DNA of 64,000 bases from assembly GCF_900129355.1 (NCBI RefSeq), contig NZ_FQVL01000002.1, positions 248,001-312,000 on the forward strand, written 5' to 3'. The stretch comes from Seinonella peptonophila. Lineage in GTDB: Bacteria > Bacillota > Bacilli > Thermoactinomycetales > Thermoactinomycetaceae. The notes under the pieces were generated by a model, which worked only from the letters and a program-made list of their open reading frames with translations, was not told the origin of the DNA and made no database searches. Both the position numbers and the translations under genes were made by a program. Of this stretch, positions 51,279-58,813 are shown one piece after another; the stretch's first letter is position 1; every line of letters starts with the position of its first letter.

Positions 51279-51341
51279 AACCCTCTAGATGCACCACCAT
51301 CTAAAGGGTTTGGGTGAAAAATTCGGTAAAATCTTTCACCC
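51279..51341 (+). promoter_or_regulatory. Double-hairpin leader
   Basis: AACCCTCTAGATG (51279-51291) pairs with CATCTAAAGGGTT (51298-51310), one mismatch. Next, GGGTGAAA (51312-51319) pairs perfectly with TTTCACCC (51334-51341). Both lie in the leader of the gene at 51370. An 18-codon ORF (51289-51345) overlaps them but has no suitably placed ribosome site. Confidence 0.5.
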
Positions 51342-51369
51342 CTGATTATATCACAAAGGGGAAATGAAA

Positions 51370-51654
51370 ATGTTCCAAAAAATCGAAGTTGGAAAAGTAG
51401 ATATCAAGCAAGATGTACTGGAATTAATAGACTACCGCATGCTAATGCTGGTATCTATTTATAACCGATACTTATCTTGTGATTGGGGACTAGTTGATGC
51501 AAAAAGACAAGCAGCAAATGACCATGTTGTAAATGGTGGTTTATCAGGCGTGATGTTAGCAGAATACGAACTAATGGGCGGAATAGTTCGTATTGTAACA
51601 GTTGGGTACGGTACCGAAAGTTGTACGACCACAATTGATTTAGTAAACAAGTAA
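51370..51654 (+). CDS. Small prophage protein under repressor control
   Basis: A 94-residue protein (VDIKQDVLELIDYRMLMLVS; GGIVRIVTVGYGTESCTTT). The ATG at 51370 is 8 nt from AAGGGG; the ATG at 51364 is too close. Monocistronic, with a strong operator-containing promoter, hairpin leader and own terminator. Function unknown; the control pattern suggests a lysogeny or early-lytic switch gene. Confidence 0.7.
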   Translation: MFQKIEVGKVDIKQDVLELIDYRMLMLVSIYNRYLSCDWGLVDAKRQAANDHVVNGGLSGVMLAEYELMGGIVRIVTVGYGTESCTTTIDLVNK

Positions 51655-51675
51655 CCATTGGTAATACGGTTGACT

Positions 51676-51703
51676 ACTAGGGGTTCATTCCCCTAGTTTT
51701 TTT
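51676..51703 (+). terminator. Terminator
   Basis: ACTAGGGG and CCCCTAGT pair perfectly around TTCATT, followed by seven Ts. Confidence 0.9.
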
Positions 51704-52271
51704 ATGGATTGTTGCCTAATCCCAATACAGCACCTGTATATTTTTTATCATCCAATTTTAAACTGATGATAAACGTTCCGGGTTTTGATCCGATAAAGCT
51801 CATTTTGTCAAATTGTTTAGCCAAAGTTGCACTTTCAAAAACAATTATCTTTCGATCATTCGGAGTAATAGCAGTATGGTTGTATTCTTTAATCATTTTT
51901 GCATCTTTTGGAGAAAATGTCATGGCAAAATTTAAAGCCTGTTCTTTACTCGTGTAAGGTTGTTTAAATTTAAGGGTAATGTTACTTGCTCGATTATCAG
52001 CAAAGACAACTAAATTCCCTCCTCCAAAATTTCCTAACATTTCCGTGCCCTTATTTTTCCCAAAAATCCTTTCAAACGCCTCAATCGATCCACCCAACCC
52101 CGCAACTGATAAACCTTTACTTTCATTATTCGACTTCTGCACAACTGATTTTATTTCTTTTTCCTTTGGTTTATCGGTTGTTGGAGTGTTCTTTGCGTAT
52201 GGATCTTCGATTGGGCTTTGACAGCCTACCAACAATAATAAGATCAATAACAAACTATACATTTTAGCCAA
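51702..52271 (-). CDS. Prophage lipoprotein
   Basis: A 189-residue secreted lipoprotein. A short signal peptide ends in the lipobox LLVGC (Cys near residue 17), followed by a Lys/Thr/Pro linker and a folded domain (LSVAGLGGSIEAFERIFGKN, TLAKQFDKMSFIGSKPGTF). TTG at 52271 has AGGAG 8 nt upstream. Prophage lipoproteins often block superinfection (as in TP-J34 or LtpA types), which is possible here but not shown. Confidence 0.78.
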   Translation of the reverse strand: MAKMYSLLLILLLLVGCQSPIEDPYAKNTPTTDKPKEKEIKSVVQKSNNESKGLSVAGLGGSIEAFERIFGKNKGTEMLGNFGGGNLVVFADNRASNITLKFKQPYTSKEQALNFAMTFSPKDAKMIKEYNHTAITPNDRKIIVFESATLAKQFDKMSFIGSKPGTFIISLKLDDKKYTGAVLGLGNNP

Positions 52272-52410
52272 ATAAACCACTCCTGATTAAATAATCTATA
52301 TATTATTCGGAATGGATTTATTTTTTAATGAATATTTTATATAGTTGCAAATACTAAAAAGAACCCCTATAAAAGCGGGTTCTTTTGTGCTAGAATCAAA
52401 TTTGGGCATT

Positions 52411-52578
52411 TTATTGTGTGGCGTTCGGTTTAGCTTGCCGGCGGACCGGACGCATAACACATTTAAGTGGAATATAGCGACCATCAACTTTAATTTGTAA
52501 TTGTCCAAAAGGACCGATTACAATGTCAAATTCATAAATCGTATTGCCACGTTTTACATAGAAGTTGATTATTTTCAC
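52411..52578 (-). CDS. Small basic prophage protein
   Basis: A 55-residue protein with a beta-hairpin pattern (FYVKRGNTIYEFDIVIGPFG) and a basic tail. GTG start at 52578 with AAAGGGGGTG upstream; a longer frame would overlap the J-domain gene. Family not recognised. Confidence 0.6.
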   Translation of the reverse strand: MKIINFYVKRGNTIYEFDIVIGPFGQLQIKVDGRYIPLKCVMRPVRRQAKPNATQ

Positions 52579-52612
52579 GTTTTCACCCCCTTTCATTAAC
52601 ATCTTGCAGGGG

Positions 52613-53137
52613 TTACTTTCTATGTTGTGGTTTATTGCGGCTAGAACTCGTTTTAAATCTACGCGAGCCGTATTTTGCTCGAATTTCCTCTTGTGGCGTT
52701 GAGAAACGCAATTTCTTCTTGCTTTCAATCCCAGGAAACCAATACCACAATTTCTTAGACTTTGACCATCTAAACTTTAATTCCTTAATCAACTTTGTGT
52801 ATTGTTGATAGTCCGTTTTGGGTGTTTCCAACCAAATCCAGTCTGCTATAATCTCAATTGTTAAATCCGGGAATTTTACCAAGGTAGTAATAATATCTTG
52901 GAATGTCATGTCGTTTGGATCAGCTTTTTCATATTCCGCTTGTCTTTCTTTTTCGTAATCCGTTTCGGGTTGTGGTTCCTGAGCCTTTAAATTTCTTAGT
53001 AAGATTTGATACTGATTTTTAATATGAATGATGTCTTGATCAGTACCCCCGCGGTCTGGATGATATCGGAGTACGAGCTTTTTAAACTGCTGTTTCAACT
53101 CAGTTACATTTTTTGGGCTTTTAAAATACATATTCAA
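52613..53137 (-). CDS. Prophage J-domain protein
   Basis: A 174-residue protein with an N-terminal J-domain: ELKQQFKKLVLRYHPDRGGT carries the essential HPD (about residues 26-28). J-domains stimulate DnaK-type chaperones. The C-terminal part has a Trp-rich segment (ADWIWLETPKTDYQQY, KLWYWFPGIES) and a basic tail. No Gly/Phe or zinc-finger region, so it probably recruits host DnaK for a phage purpose such as replication. TTG start with GGGAG 8 nt upstream. Confidence 0.85.
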   Translation of the reverse strand: MNMYFKSPKNVTELKQQFKKLVLRYHPDRGGTDQDIIHIKNQYQILLRNLKAQEPQPETDYEKERQAEYEKADPNDMTFQDIITTLVKFPDLTIEIIADWIWLETPKTDYQQYTKLIKELKFRWSKSKKLWYWFPGIESKKKLRFSTPQEEIRAKYGSRRFKTSSSRNKPQHRK

Positions 53138-53205
53138 TTTTCAAACTCCCTTTATATGTGTTATATTTGGGAGTAGGGAACCGCTAATTCCCTACTCGTT
53201 GGCGT

Positions 53206-53496
53206 TTACTCAGCGTCTGAAAAGTCATCCCCGCCATAGGATGGCTTTTTCGTTTTGGCTAGCAGTTGATCGATTTCCTTACCGTTTATTTCTCTACCTA
53301 TTTGATTTTCGAAATGATACTTTAGGAAAATCTTTAGGTCGATAATATCGTCTATCGGAATCGATCCAGCATCTTCCATAGCTCCTAACAGTGATTGATA
53401 TTGAACTCCTGAACCATTATCAAAGGTGAACACTGGATTAGCTGTTACTTTGCCGTTATGGATGTAGTAGAATCCAACAATGTTAGGCTTGATCAT
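53206..53496 (-). CDS. Prophage protein, first gene of the repressed leftward operon
   Basis: A 96-residue acidic protein (IVGFYYIHNGKVTANPVFTF; GREINGKEIDQLLAKTKKPS). Family not recognised. It follows the leftward operator-containing promoter by about 70 nt, so it is likely repressed in the lysogen, along with the J-domain gene. Confidence 0.68.
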   Translation of the reverse strand: MIKPNIVGFYYIHNGKVTANPVFTFDNGSGVQYQSLLGAMEDAGSIPIDDIIDLKIFLKYHFENQIGREINGKEIDQLLAKTKKPSYGGDDFSDAE

Positions 53497-53567
53497 TGGA
53501 ACTCACCTCCTTCCAAATGATCTATTGAATTGTTTACTGTTATCGCCTCCCTCGATTTGATACTTTA

Positions 53568-53596
53568 AGTATATCAAATTTAATTTGATTTGTCAA
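53568..53596 (-). promoter_or_regulatory. Promoter with built-in operator, leftward copy
   Basis: Minus strand TTGACA (53596-53591), 17-nt spacer, TATACT (53573-53568), with the palindrome ATCAAATTAAATTTGAT (53589-53573). Identity to the rightward copy extends about 35 nt further upstream. Confidence 0.88.
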
Positions 53597-53691
53597 TTAT
53601 AATTTTATAAATAAATTTTCATTTGACTAATTGACCTTAACGTGCTATTCTAACTGTAATTAAAAATTACTTAGAAAGCTGGTGTATTCAA

Positions 53692-54024
53692 GTGGTACAA
53701 GCGATAAGAGATTCTGGCGCGGCATTGAAAAGAGCAAAACTTGATTTAGAGGAAGATTTAGGAAGAGAAGTACCATTAAAAATATTCGCACAATTATTAG
53801 GAGTAACCACCTCATCAGTTAGTGCCTATTTTAAGGGTAAAGCTACACCACCTATTGATAAGGCGTTTTTGTTGTGTAAGTTTCTTAATAAATCGATGCA
53901 CGAACTATTCCCCATGCATATTAAATTTGATAGCCAAGAGTTAGACTTTCTTGATGACTTGCGAAATAACGATAACAGCGAAGTTATTGAGTTAATAAAG
54001 TCAAGGTTGACAACATCTGTTTAG
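53692..54024 (+). CDS. XRE-like repressor 3
   Basis: A 110-residue regulator with helix-turn-helix IFAQLLGVTTSSVSAYFKGK (residues about 31-50) and an acidic C-terminal helix region that may dimerise. GTG start. It is divergent from the operator-containing promoter at 53568, making it the best candidate to bind the duplicated palindromes. Similar in layout to regulators 1 and 2, but with an extra 30-residue tail. Confidence 0.83.
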   Translation: MVQAIRDSGAALKRAKLDLEEDLGREVPLKIFAQLLGVTTSSVSAYFKGKATPPIDKAFLLCKFLNKSMHELFPMHIKFDSQELDFLDDLRNNDNSEVIELIKSRLTTSV

Positions 54025-54031
54025 ACGTTAT

Positions 54032-54066
54032 TTCTTTACACAAAAAAAGAATGAGCCAAAACAGCC
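54032..54066. terminator. Terminator between convergent genes
   Basis: Minus-strand GAGTGGGC and GGCTCATTC pair imperfectly, followed by TTTTTTT. It ends the lasso operon and perhaps also the repressor gene. Confidence 0.6.
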
Positions 54067-54071
54067 CACTC

Positions 54072-54515
54072 TTAAATCCAAAAATATTGTCTTAACATCA
54101 TCTCACACGCAACCTTAATATTATGATTTAAATACTCTGTTTCGAATGCATAATCGTTATGTATATACTTAACATACCTTTTCTTGTCCTGTTGATCATC
54201 TACTACTATTTTAGCGTTCTTGGCTCGTAGTTGTTTCTTCAAATCAAATAAATCGTTTGAAATCGATAGAATGACCTTATCAATCAATTCATTGTATGCT
54301 ACAAACATTTTCAATTGCCTCATTCTTAATCGATCCCATTCGAGCGTTGCGCGGAGGATTTGTAAATATATTGTTTTTTGAATCAATTGGGCAACTTCAT
54401 GATCATATATTGACATATATTCTAACGCCTTCGTTTTTCCTAGGTTTCCCAAAACATTGTAACAAAAAACGCGAGCTTGCGACCCGCATTTCTCAAGAAG
54501 TTTTGTATTGCTCAT
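54072..54515 (-). CDS. Protein of unknown function at the end of the lasso operon
   Basis: A 147-residue basic, mainly helical protein (VAQLIQKTIYLQILRATLEW; DKVILSISNDLFDLKKQLRA). Its ATG overlaps the exporter gene by 23 nt and has no clear ribosome site, so the true start may be internal. I do not recognise it; it could be a phage gene or a cluster accessory such as immunity. Confidence 0.6.
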   Translation of the reverse strand: MSNTKLLEKCGSQARVFCYNVLGNLGKTKALEYMSIYDHEVAQLIQKTIYLQILRATLEWDRLRMRQLKMFVAYNELIDKVILSISNDLFDLKKQLRAKNAKIVVDDQQDKKRYVKYIHNDYAFETEYLNHNIKVACEMMLRQYFWI

Positions 54516-56220
54516 TAAATAAGCGATAATAAACAGATTGATTTTCCATTAACTCCCTATGATTTCCCATCTCATGCACTTGTCCATTCTCAATAACTAT
54601 AATCCTATCCGCATCTCGAACAGTAGCCAAACGGTGAGCTACAACAACAGCAGTCTTACCTTCAAAAATCGACTGTAAATTCTTTTGGAGTAGAGCTTCG
54701 GTTCTCGCATCTAACGCAGATGTTGGTTCATCCATTAATAAAACTTTTGGATTTCTGAGTAAAGACCTAGCTATTGCCAGTCTTTGTTTTTCTCCACCTG
54801 ATATTTTAATTCCTCTCTCACCGATTACTGTATTAAATCCTTCAGGCAGTTGTTCGATAAAATCATAAAGTTGTGCCTGTTTGCATACCCTAATAAGTTC
54901 CTCTTCTGTAGCATCTCTCTTTGCATACATTAAATTCTCGCGAATCGATCTATTCCACATAAATGTATCTTGTGAAACAAGACTGATATGGTTTCTTAGA
55001 TCGTGAAGGCTTATTGTCTTTAAGTCTTTACCATCTAAAAATATCTGTCCTTTGTTAGGATCATAAAAACGCATAATTAAATCTAAAATAGTCGACTTTC
55101 CTCCACCTGACGGTCCTACAATTCCCAAAAACTCCCCTGATTTAATTTCAAAATTAAGATCAGATACTTCACCACGACCCTCATTGTAAGAGAAAGTAAC
55201 ATTCTGAAATTCTATACTACCTGAACAGTCACTAATAGCTACTGATGGAAGGTCATTTCTTTCTTCTAATTCTATGATTTCAGTGATCAGTTTTAGCTTT
55301 GGACGATATTCAAACGTCTTAGCAATGGCAAACTGAATTTTTTCAAGTGCGCCAAACAATTGAGGGAAATATACTGTAAATGCAATTAGAGCACCAACCG
55401 TCATTTCACTGTTAAAAATTTGATAAGCTCCAAAAGCAAAAAGAATCCCCAATCCTATAGATCGTTGCCCCTCAATCAAAAGATCAGAAAATGAATATAT
55501 AACAAAAGTACGATTTCTAACTTTTCGATAGGAATCAATCCAATTAGATTGATAATTAAACTCATTTTCCTCCTGTGTAAATGTTTGTACAGTTTTTAAC
55601 CCCGAGACAAATTCTTGAGAATAATTATTAAGGTCCGTTTGTAAATCCATTACTTCTTCCGCTAGCTTCCTTGATTTTTGCAAATATTTAGTGGAAAGGT
55701 AGTACATAGCTGGTAAAAGTATCATGACTGTTACTGACAACTTCCATGACATTATGAACATGATTACTAATATGCTAATAAATATCAGAGAATTGAAAAT
55801 TCCAGGAATCAAACACTGTGTAATGTATAAGTCCCCAATCTCCCCACAACTATAAATCCTTGCTGCTATATCTCCTGTCTTAAAATTATGATAAATTTTA
55901 GGAGGCAAATGCAATAGCTTATAAAAAATGCCTTTTCTTAATTGATCAGTTACGAACCCACCGATTTTATGATTATGTAAACCACCCCAATTATCAAACA
56001 AGGTGGCAATAATGGGTAACAAGATTAAACCAAAAAGTGAATATAATAAAAGAGACCAGTTCTGATGAGGTATCGCCTGGTCCACAATGATTTTCATTAC
56101 CCACGGTACAGCCAGATTAAAACCAATCGCAATAAGCGTTAATCCTCCACCTATGATCAAATATCTTAATTTTCTCTTAATCAATTTGACCACTGCATAA
56201 TTAGCTTTATCAACCTTCAT
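54493..56220 (-). CDS. Lasso-peptide ABC exporter (D protein)
   Basis: A 575-residue half-transporter of the lipid A/peptide exporter type. Five or six transmembrane helices span residues 15-310. The ATPase domain has Walker A GPSGGGKST (about 371-379), Q-loop LVSQDTFMW, signature ISGGEKQRLAIARSLL and Walker B VLLMDEPTSAL, followed by the H-loop VVAHRLAT. There is no C39 peptidase domain, so leader removal must be done by B2. It exports and gives self-immunity in lasso clusters. The ATG at 56220 overlaps the B1 gene by 11 nt. Confidence 0.9.
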   Translation of the reverse strand: MKVDKANYAVVKLIKRKLRYLIIGGGLTLIAIGFNLAVPWVMKIIVDQAIPHQNWSLLLYSLFGLILLPIIATLFDNWGGLHNHKIGGFVTDQLRKGIFYKLLHLPPKIYHNFKTGDIAARIYSCGEIGDLYITQCLIPGIFNSLIFISILVIMFIMSWKLSVTVMILLPAMYYLSTKYLQKSRKLAEEVMDLQTDLNNYSQEFVSGLKTVQTFTQEENEFNYQSNWIDSYRKVRNRTFVIYSFSDLLIEGQRSIGLGILFAFGAYQIFNSEMTVGALIAFTVYFPQLFGALEKIQFAIAKTFEYRPKLKLITEIIELEERNDLPSVAISDCSGSIEFQNVTFSYNEGRGEVSDLNFEIKSGEFLGIVGPSGGGKSTILDLIMRFYDPNKGQIFLDGKDLKTISLHDLRNHISLVSQDTFMWNRSIRENLMYAKRDATEEELIRVCKQAQLYDFIEQLPEGFNTVIGERGIKISGGEKQRLAIARSLLRNPKVLLMDEPTSALDARTEALLQKNLQSIFEGKTAVVVAHRLATVRDADRIIVIENGQVHEMGNHRELMENQSVYYRLFNEQYKTS

Positions 56221-56479
56221 TCCTTTTAATCCACCCTTCGTTAATAAGCTGCTTTTTGAAGTCTTGATACTCATTTTGAATCTCTTCTTTATCTCCATCT
56301 ACCTGTCTATATATTGCTTTTAGAGACTCTTCATCATTTTTCTCATTTAATATTGCATTCCACATAATTTGAGCACTCTTATTCAATTGGTAGTAAACCC
56401 CATTTCGAGCATCTAAAACTGACATCTCATCATATAAAGCACTAATTTTGATCCAATTATTTACTTGATAAAGTGACAT
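56210..56479 (-). CDS. Lasso-peptide RRE protein (PqqD-like, B1)
   Basis: An 89-residue PqqD-fold protein: SVLDARNGVYYQLNKSAQIM is the classic RRE segment (DxxxGxYYxLNxxA) and IYRQVDGDKEEIQNEYQDFK forms the following helices. It binds the leader of the precursor and hands it to the protease. It overlaps the cyclase and exporter genes at both ends, so the order C-B1-D is translationally coupled. Confidence 0.92.
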   Translation of the reverse strand: MSLYQVNNWIKISALYDEMSVLDARNGVYYQLNKSAQIMWNAILNEKNDEESLKAIYRQVDGDKEEIQNEYQDFKKQLINEGWIKRNEG

Positions 56480-58064
56480 TCTTTAAATCCTCCCTCTCTA
56501 GTTTTTTTAACCAAAGCTCTACCATACAGCACGCTATTAACGCTGAAGCTGATAGGGCTAATTGATTATTTTCCATAGATTTAATCTTTATTGGATCAAT
56601 AATATTAAATTGGGTCAGGTATGCTTGTTCATTTAATATCGAAGTAACCTGATCTCTATTTCTGATAACATAAATTTCATGAAACGCTGTCATCACTTGT
56701 TTATGATTCCTAGCAATACAACTTGGCGGCAATACATCAATAAACATTGCGCGTTGAATAAACTTATCTACCCACTGCCCACCAGTTGGCAAATCCTTAT
56801 AAACAGAAGGAAGTGATAGCGACCATTCCATTAATTCTTTGCTTGAAAACAAATCGAAAAATCTGATATCTCCTTCGCTCTCACTTAAAATCATATCTCT
56901 ATCTATATCTGATAAAGCGACAAATTGAGAAGCCTGATCCTGTAAAATATTTTGTGTATTTATATTGTCTAAAGCCTTTTCCGTTAAAATTGGAGCATAC
57001 CATTTGTACCTAGGGTGGATCTCACTATCTTCTTTTATTTTTGGTGTTCCCCAGGCTTCGTAAATATATCGTAATGCTTGCTGAAAAGGGAAATTTTTAA
57101 AAATTGTTTTAATCGAAACTGAGTCATTTCCTCCAAAAATGTTATCGCCTAAATTTCCTGTTGCTATTGCTTTTAAACCTCTTTTTTTACACTCAGTGAT
57201 AGTCTTTTGGTATAACTCATAATAACCGTGATTATATGGTATTAGTTGATTCCACTTAGGAAGGTAAGAAGCTTTGTTAATTAACTCAATTCCATCAATC
57301 TCTGTAAAAGGAATTGATAAAAAGTTTGCAACATCTTTTGCATATCGTGATTCATCGGCTGGCGTCCCACTAAAGGACCAATGGAATGCTTCTACCTGAT
57401 GTCCTTCTTTTTTTAAAAATGCAGCTACAGATGAAGAGTCCATCCCACCACTTAAAATCACCCCAATCGGATCCTGTAAATCTAATCTCTTTCGGATAGT
57501 AGTTCTCATAATTTCACTTGCTAGATTTATAAAGTCTTCCATACTTTTTTCTTTATATATTCCTTGCTCTAAGTAATCTAGACATTCTATTCTGATTTTT
57601 CCTTCTTCGAAAATCAATACATTCCCTGCTGTAAGACGGTATACATCATTAAAATAAGTATCTTTATTCAAAATATCACCTAATACCAAAGGTAATAGGT
57701 TATTCTTATTTACTTGACTGAGTAGTGGTTTATCTCTTAAAACCTCCCCGATATCTGATGAAAAAAATAATCCATTTGTATCATATCGATAAAAAAGCGA
57801 CTTTTGACAAACCAAGCTTTTATACAACAGTCCTTTTTTATGCTCATGATCATAAAAAGCTAGTAAAAAAGCACCATCAATCTCCTTTAGTATTGAATAA
57901 TCTTCTTGAATCAGTTTATAAAACGCCTGGTTTGAATCTCTATTTTTTCCTGACATAATTCTTAAAAGCTTACTGGGACCGCCCCAGATTTCACCTTCAA
58001 TATTGATATATGTGCTAGCGTCTGAATAAAATTCCCCTGAGCATCTTTTAAACAATTTAGTCAC
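56457..58064 (-). CDS. Lasso-peptide cyclase (asparagine-synthetase-like, C)
   Basis: A 535-residue homologue of asparagine synthetase B. The N-terminal glutaminase-like domain is present but does not begin with the catalytic MC. The ATP-pyrophosphatase domain has the PP-loop GVILSGGMDSSSVAAFL (about residues 203-219) and GNLGDNIFGGND (about 298-309). The enzyme adenylates the Asp or Glu side chain and closes the isopeptide ring of the lasso peptide. It starts 8 nt inside the B2 gene. Confidence 0.92.
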   Translation of the reverse strand: MTKLFKRCSGEFYSDASTYINIEGEIWGGPSKLLRIMSGKNRDSNQAFYKLIQEDYSILKEIDGAFLLAFYDHEHKKGLLYKSLVCQKSLFYRYDTNGLFFSSDIGEVLRDKPLLSQVNKNNLLPLVLGDILNKDTYFNDVYRLTAGNVLIFEEGKIRIECLDYLEQGIYKEKSMEDFINLASEIMRTTIRKRLDLQDPIGVILSGGMDSSSVAAFLKKEGHQVEAFHWSFSGTPADESRYAKDVANFLSIPFTEIDGIELINKASYLPKWNQLIPYNHGYYELYQKTITECKKRGLKAIATGNLGDNIFGGNDSVSIKTIFKNFPFQQALRYIYEAWGTPKIKEDSEIHPRYKWYAPILTEKALDNINTQNILQDQASQFVALSDIDRDMILSESEGDIRFFDLFSSKELMEWSLSLPSVYKDLPTGGQWVDKFIQRAMFIDVLPPSCIARNHKQVMTAFHEIYVIRNRDQVTSILNEQAYLTQFNIIDPIKIKSMENNQLALSASALIACCMVELWLKKLEREDLKNVTLSSK

Positions 58065-58527
58065 CTGCCATTTTAGGAAAACGATGTAATTCGTTAAAGT
58101 GATTTTTCACCCCAGATGGATCACTCACTGGTATTCCAAAAGCCTCAACCCAAGCATGGTAAGGAAAATCCAATGTTGAATTCATCGCAGATTTTGATCC
58201 AATGACTACCTGAGCCTCAATGTTTAAATTTCTAAGAACATAACAAAGCACTGAAGCTCTCTCAATGCATAAAGCTTTATCTTTTCGAAATATATTCAAT
58301 ATAGCAAATGTCAAAGTAGTAATCTTTCTAGCAAATAAATAGTCTTCATAACTCTGTTTTCTCATAACTTTAGTTTCTTGATGCATCAATTTTATTGCCC
58401 CTACGTTATGGTACTTAATTATAGAAATCACTGTTGAGTAAATCACCTTAAAGAGTTGAAGCAATGTTAGCTTAGAAGTAGATATATTTTCACTTGATCC
58501 CGTCATCATTGATTGATAATAATCCAT
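58057..58527 (-). CDS. Lasso-peptide leader peptidase (transglutaminase-like, B2)
   Basis: A 156-residue cysteine protease of the Transglut_core3 type. The catalytic Cys lies in ALCIERASVLCYVLRNLNIE (about residue 88), His in PYHAWVEAFG (about 124) and Asp in PVSDPSG. It cuts off the leader. The ATG at 58527 has GAGGGGTG upstream; the longer frame to 58605 would overlap the intercistronic hairpin. It is the first enzyme gene after the precursor. Confidence 0.9.
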   Translation of the reverse strand: MDYYQSMMTGSSENISTSKLTLLQLFKVIYSTVISIIKYHNVGAIKLMHQETKVMRKQSYEDYLFARKITTLTFAILNIFRKDKALCIERASVLCYVLRNLNIEAQVVIGSKSAMNSTLDFPYHAWVEAFGIPVSDPSGVKNHFNELHRFPKMAGD

Positions 58528-58553
58528 TAAGTTACACCCCTCTTGATAGAATA

Positions 58554-58576
58554 GGGTGCAATCAATGATTGCACCC
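58554..58576 (-). promoter_or_regulatory. Intercistronic hairpin between precursor and B2
   Basis: GGGTGCAATC and GATTGCACCC pair perfectly (10 bp) around a 3-nt loop. No T run follows on the minus strand, so it is more likely an attenuator or 3'-end stabiliser that raises precursor over enzyme levels than a full terminator. Confidence 0.75.
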
Positions 58577-58585
58577 TTGTTGTAA

Positions 58586-58732
58586 TTAGAGATTGATACG
58601 TACATTAGAAGCCAATTTAGACCACTGGGTTTTCATTCCATCGTCATTATTTTTTCCATTTTGTCCTGTGAGTTTTTCCAAATCGCCTACAGCCATAATC
58701 GAAGGTTTTTCAAACTTGATTTTTTTGATCAT
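58586..58732 (-). CDS. Lasso-peptide precursor (A)
   Basis: A 48-residue precursor too short for usual gene callers. The leader holds FEKPSIMAVGDLEKLT (residues 7-22), a form of the YxxPxL...GDLxxLT motif of Firmicutes lasso leaders. The core would begin at Gly23 or Gln24 and contains Asp30 and Asp31, at 7 to 9 residues from either start, the correct ring size, followed by tail GMKTQWSKLASNVRINL. Conserved Thr22 would be the penultimate leader residue if the core starts at Gln24. ATG at 58732 follows GGAG by 7 nt; an ATG at 58738 is too close. Confidence 0.88.
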   Translation of the reverse strand: MIKKIKFEKPSIMAVGDLEKLTGQNGKNNDDGMKTQWSKLASNVRINL

Positions 58733-58761
58733 GATCATACTCCTTTCGCTTTAATACTTTT

Positions 58762-58767
58762 ATTATA
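58762..58767 (-). promoter_or_regulatory. -10 box for the lasso operon
   Basis: A consensus TATAAT stands 30 nt before the precursor start on the minus strand. No good -35 box is seen 17 nt upstream, which fits activator control. Confidence 0.5.
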
Positions 58768-58813
58768 AAGCTAAATAAATCATTTTTTCATACTAGTTTA
58801 ATTATTCCAACAT

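Noticed and set aside
52296-52508. A 70-codon minus-strand frame
   Set aside because: Overlaps the GTG-start gene at 52578 in another frame and has no ribosome site.
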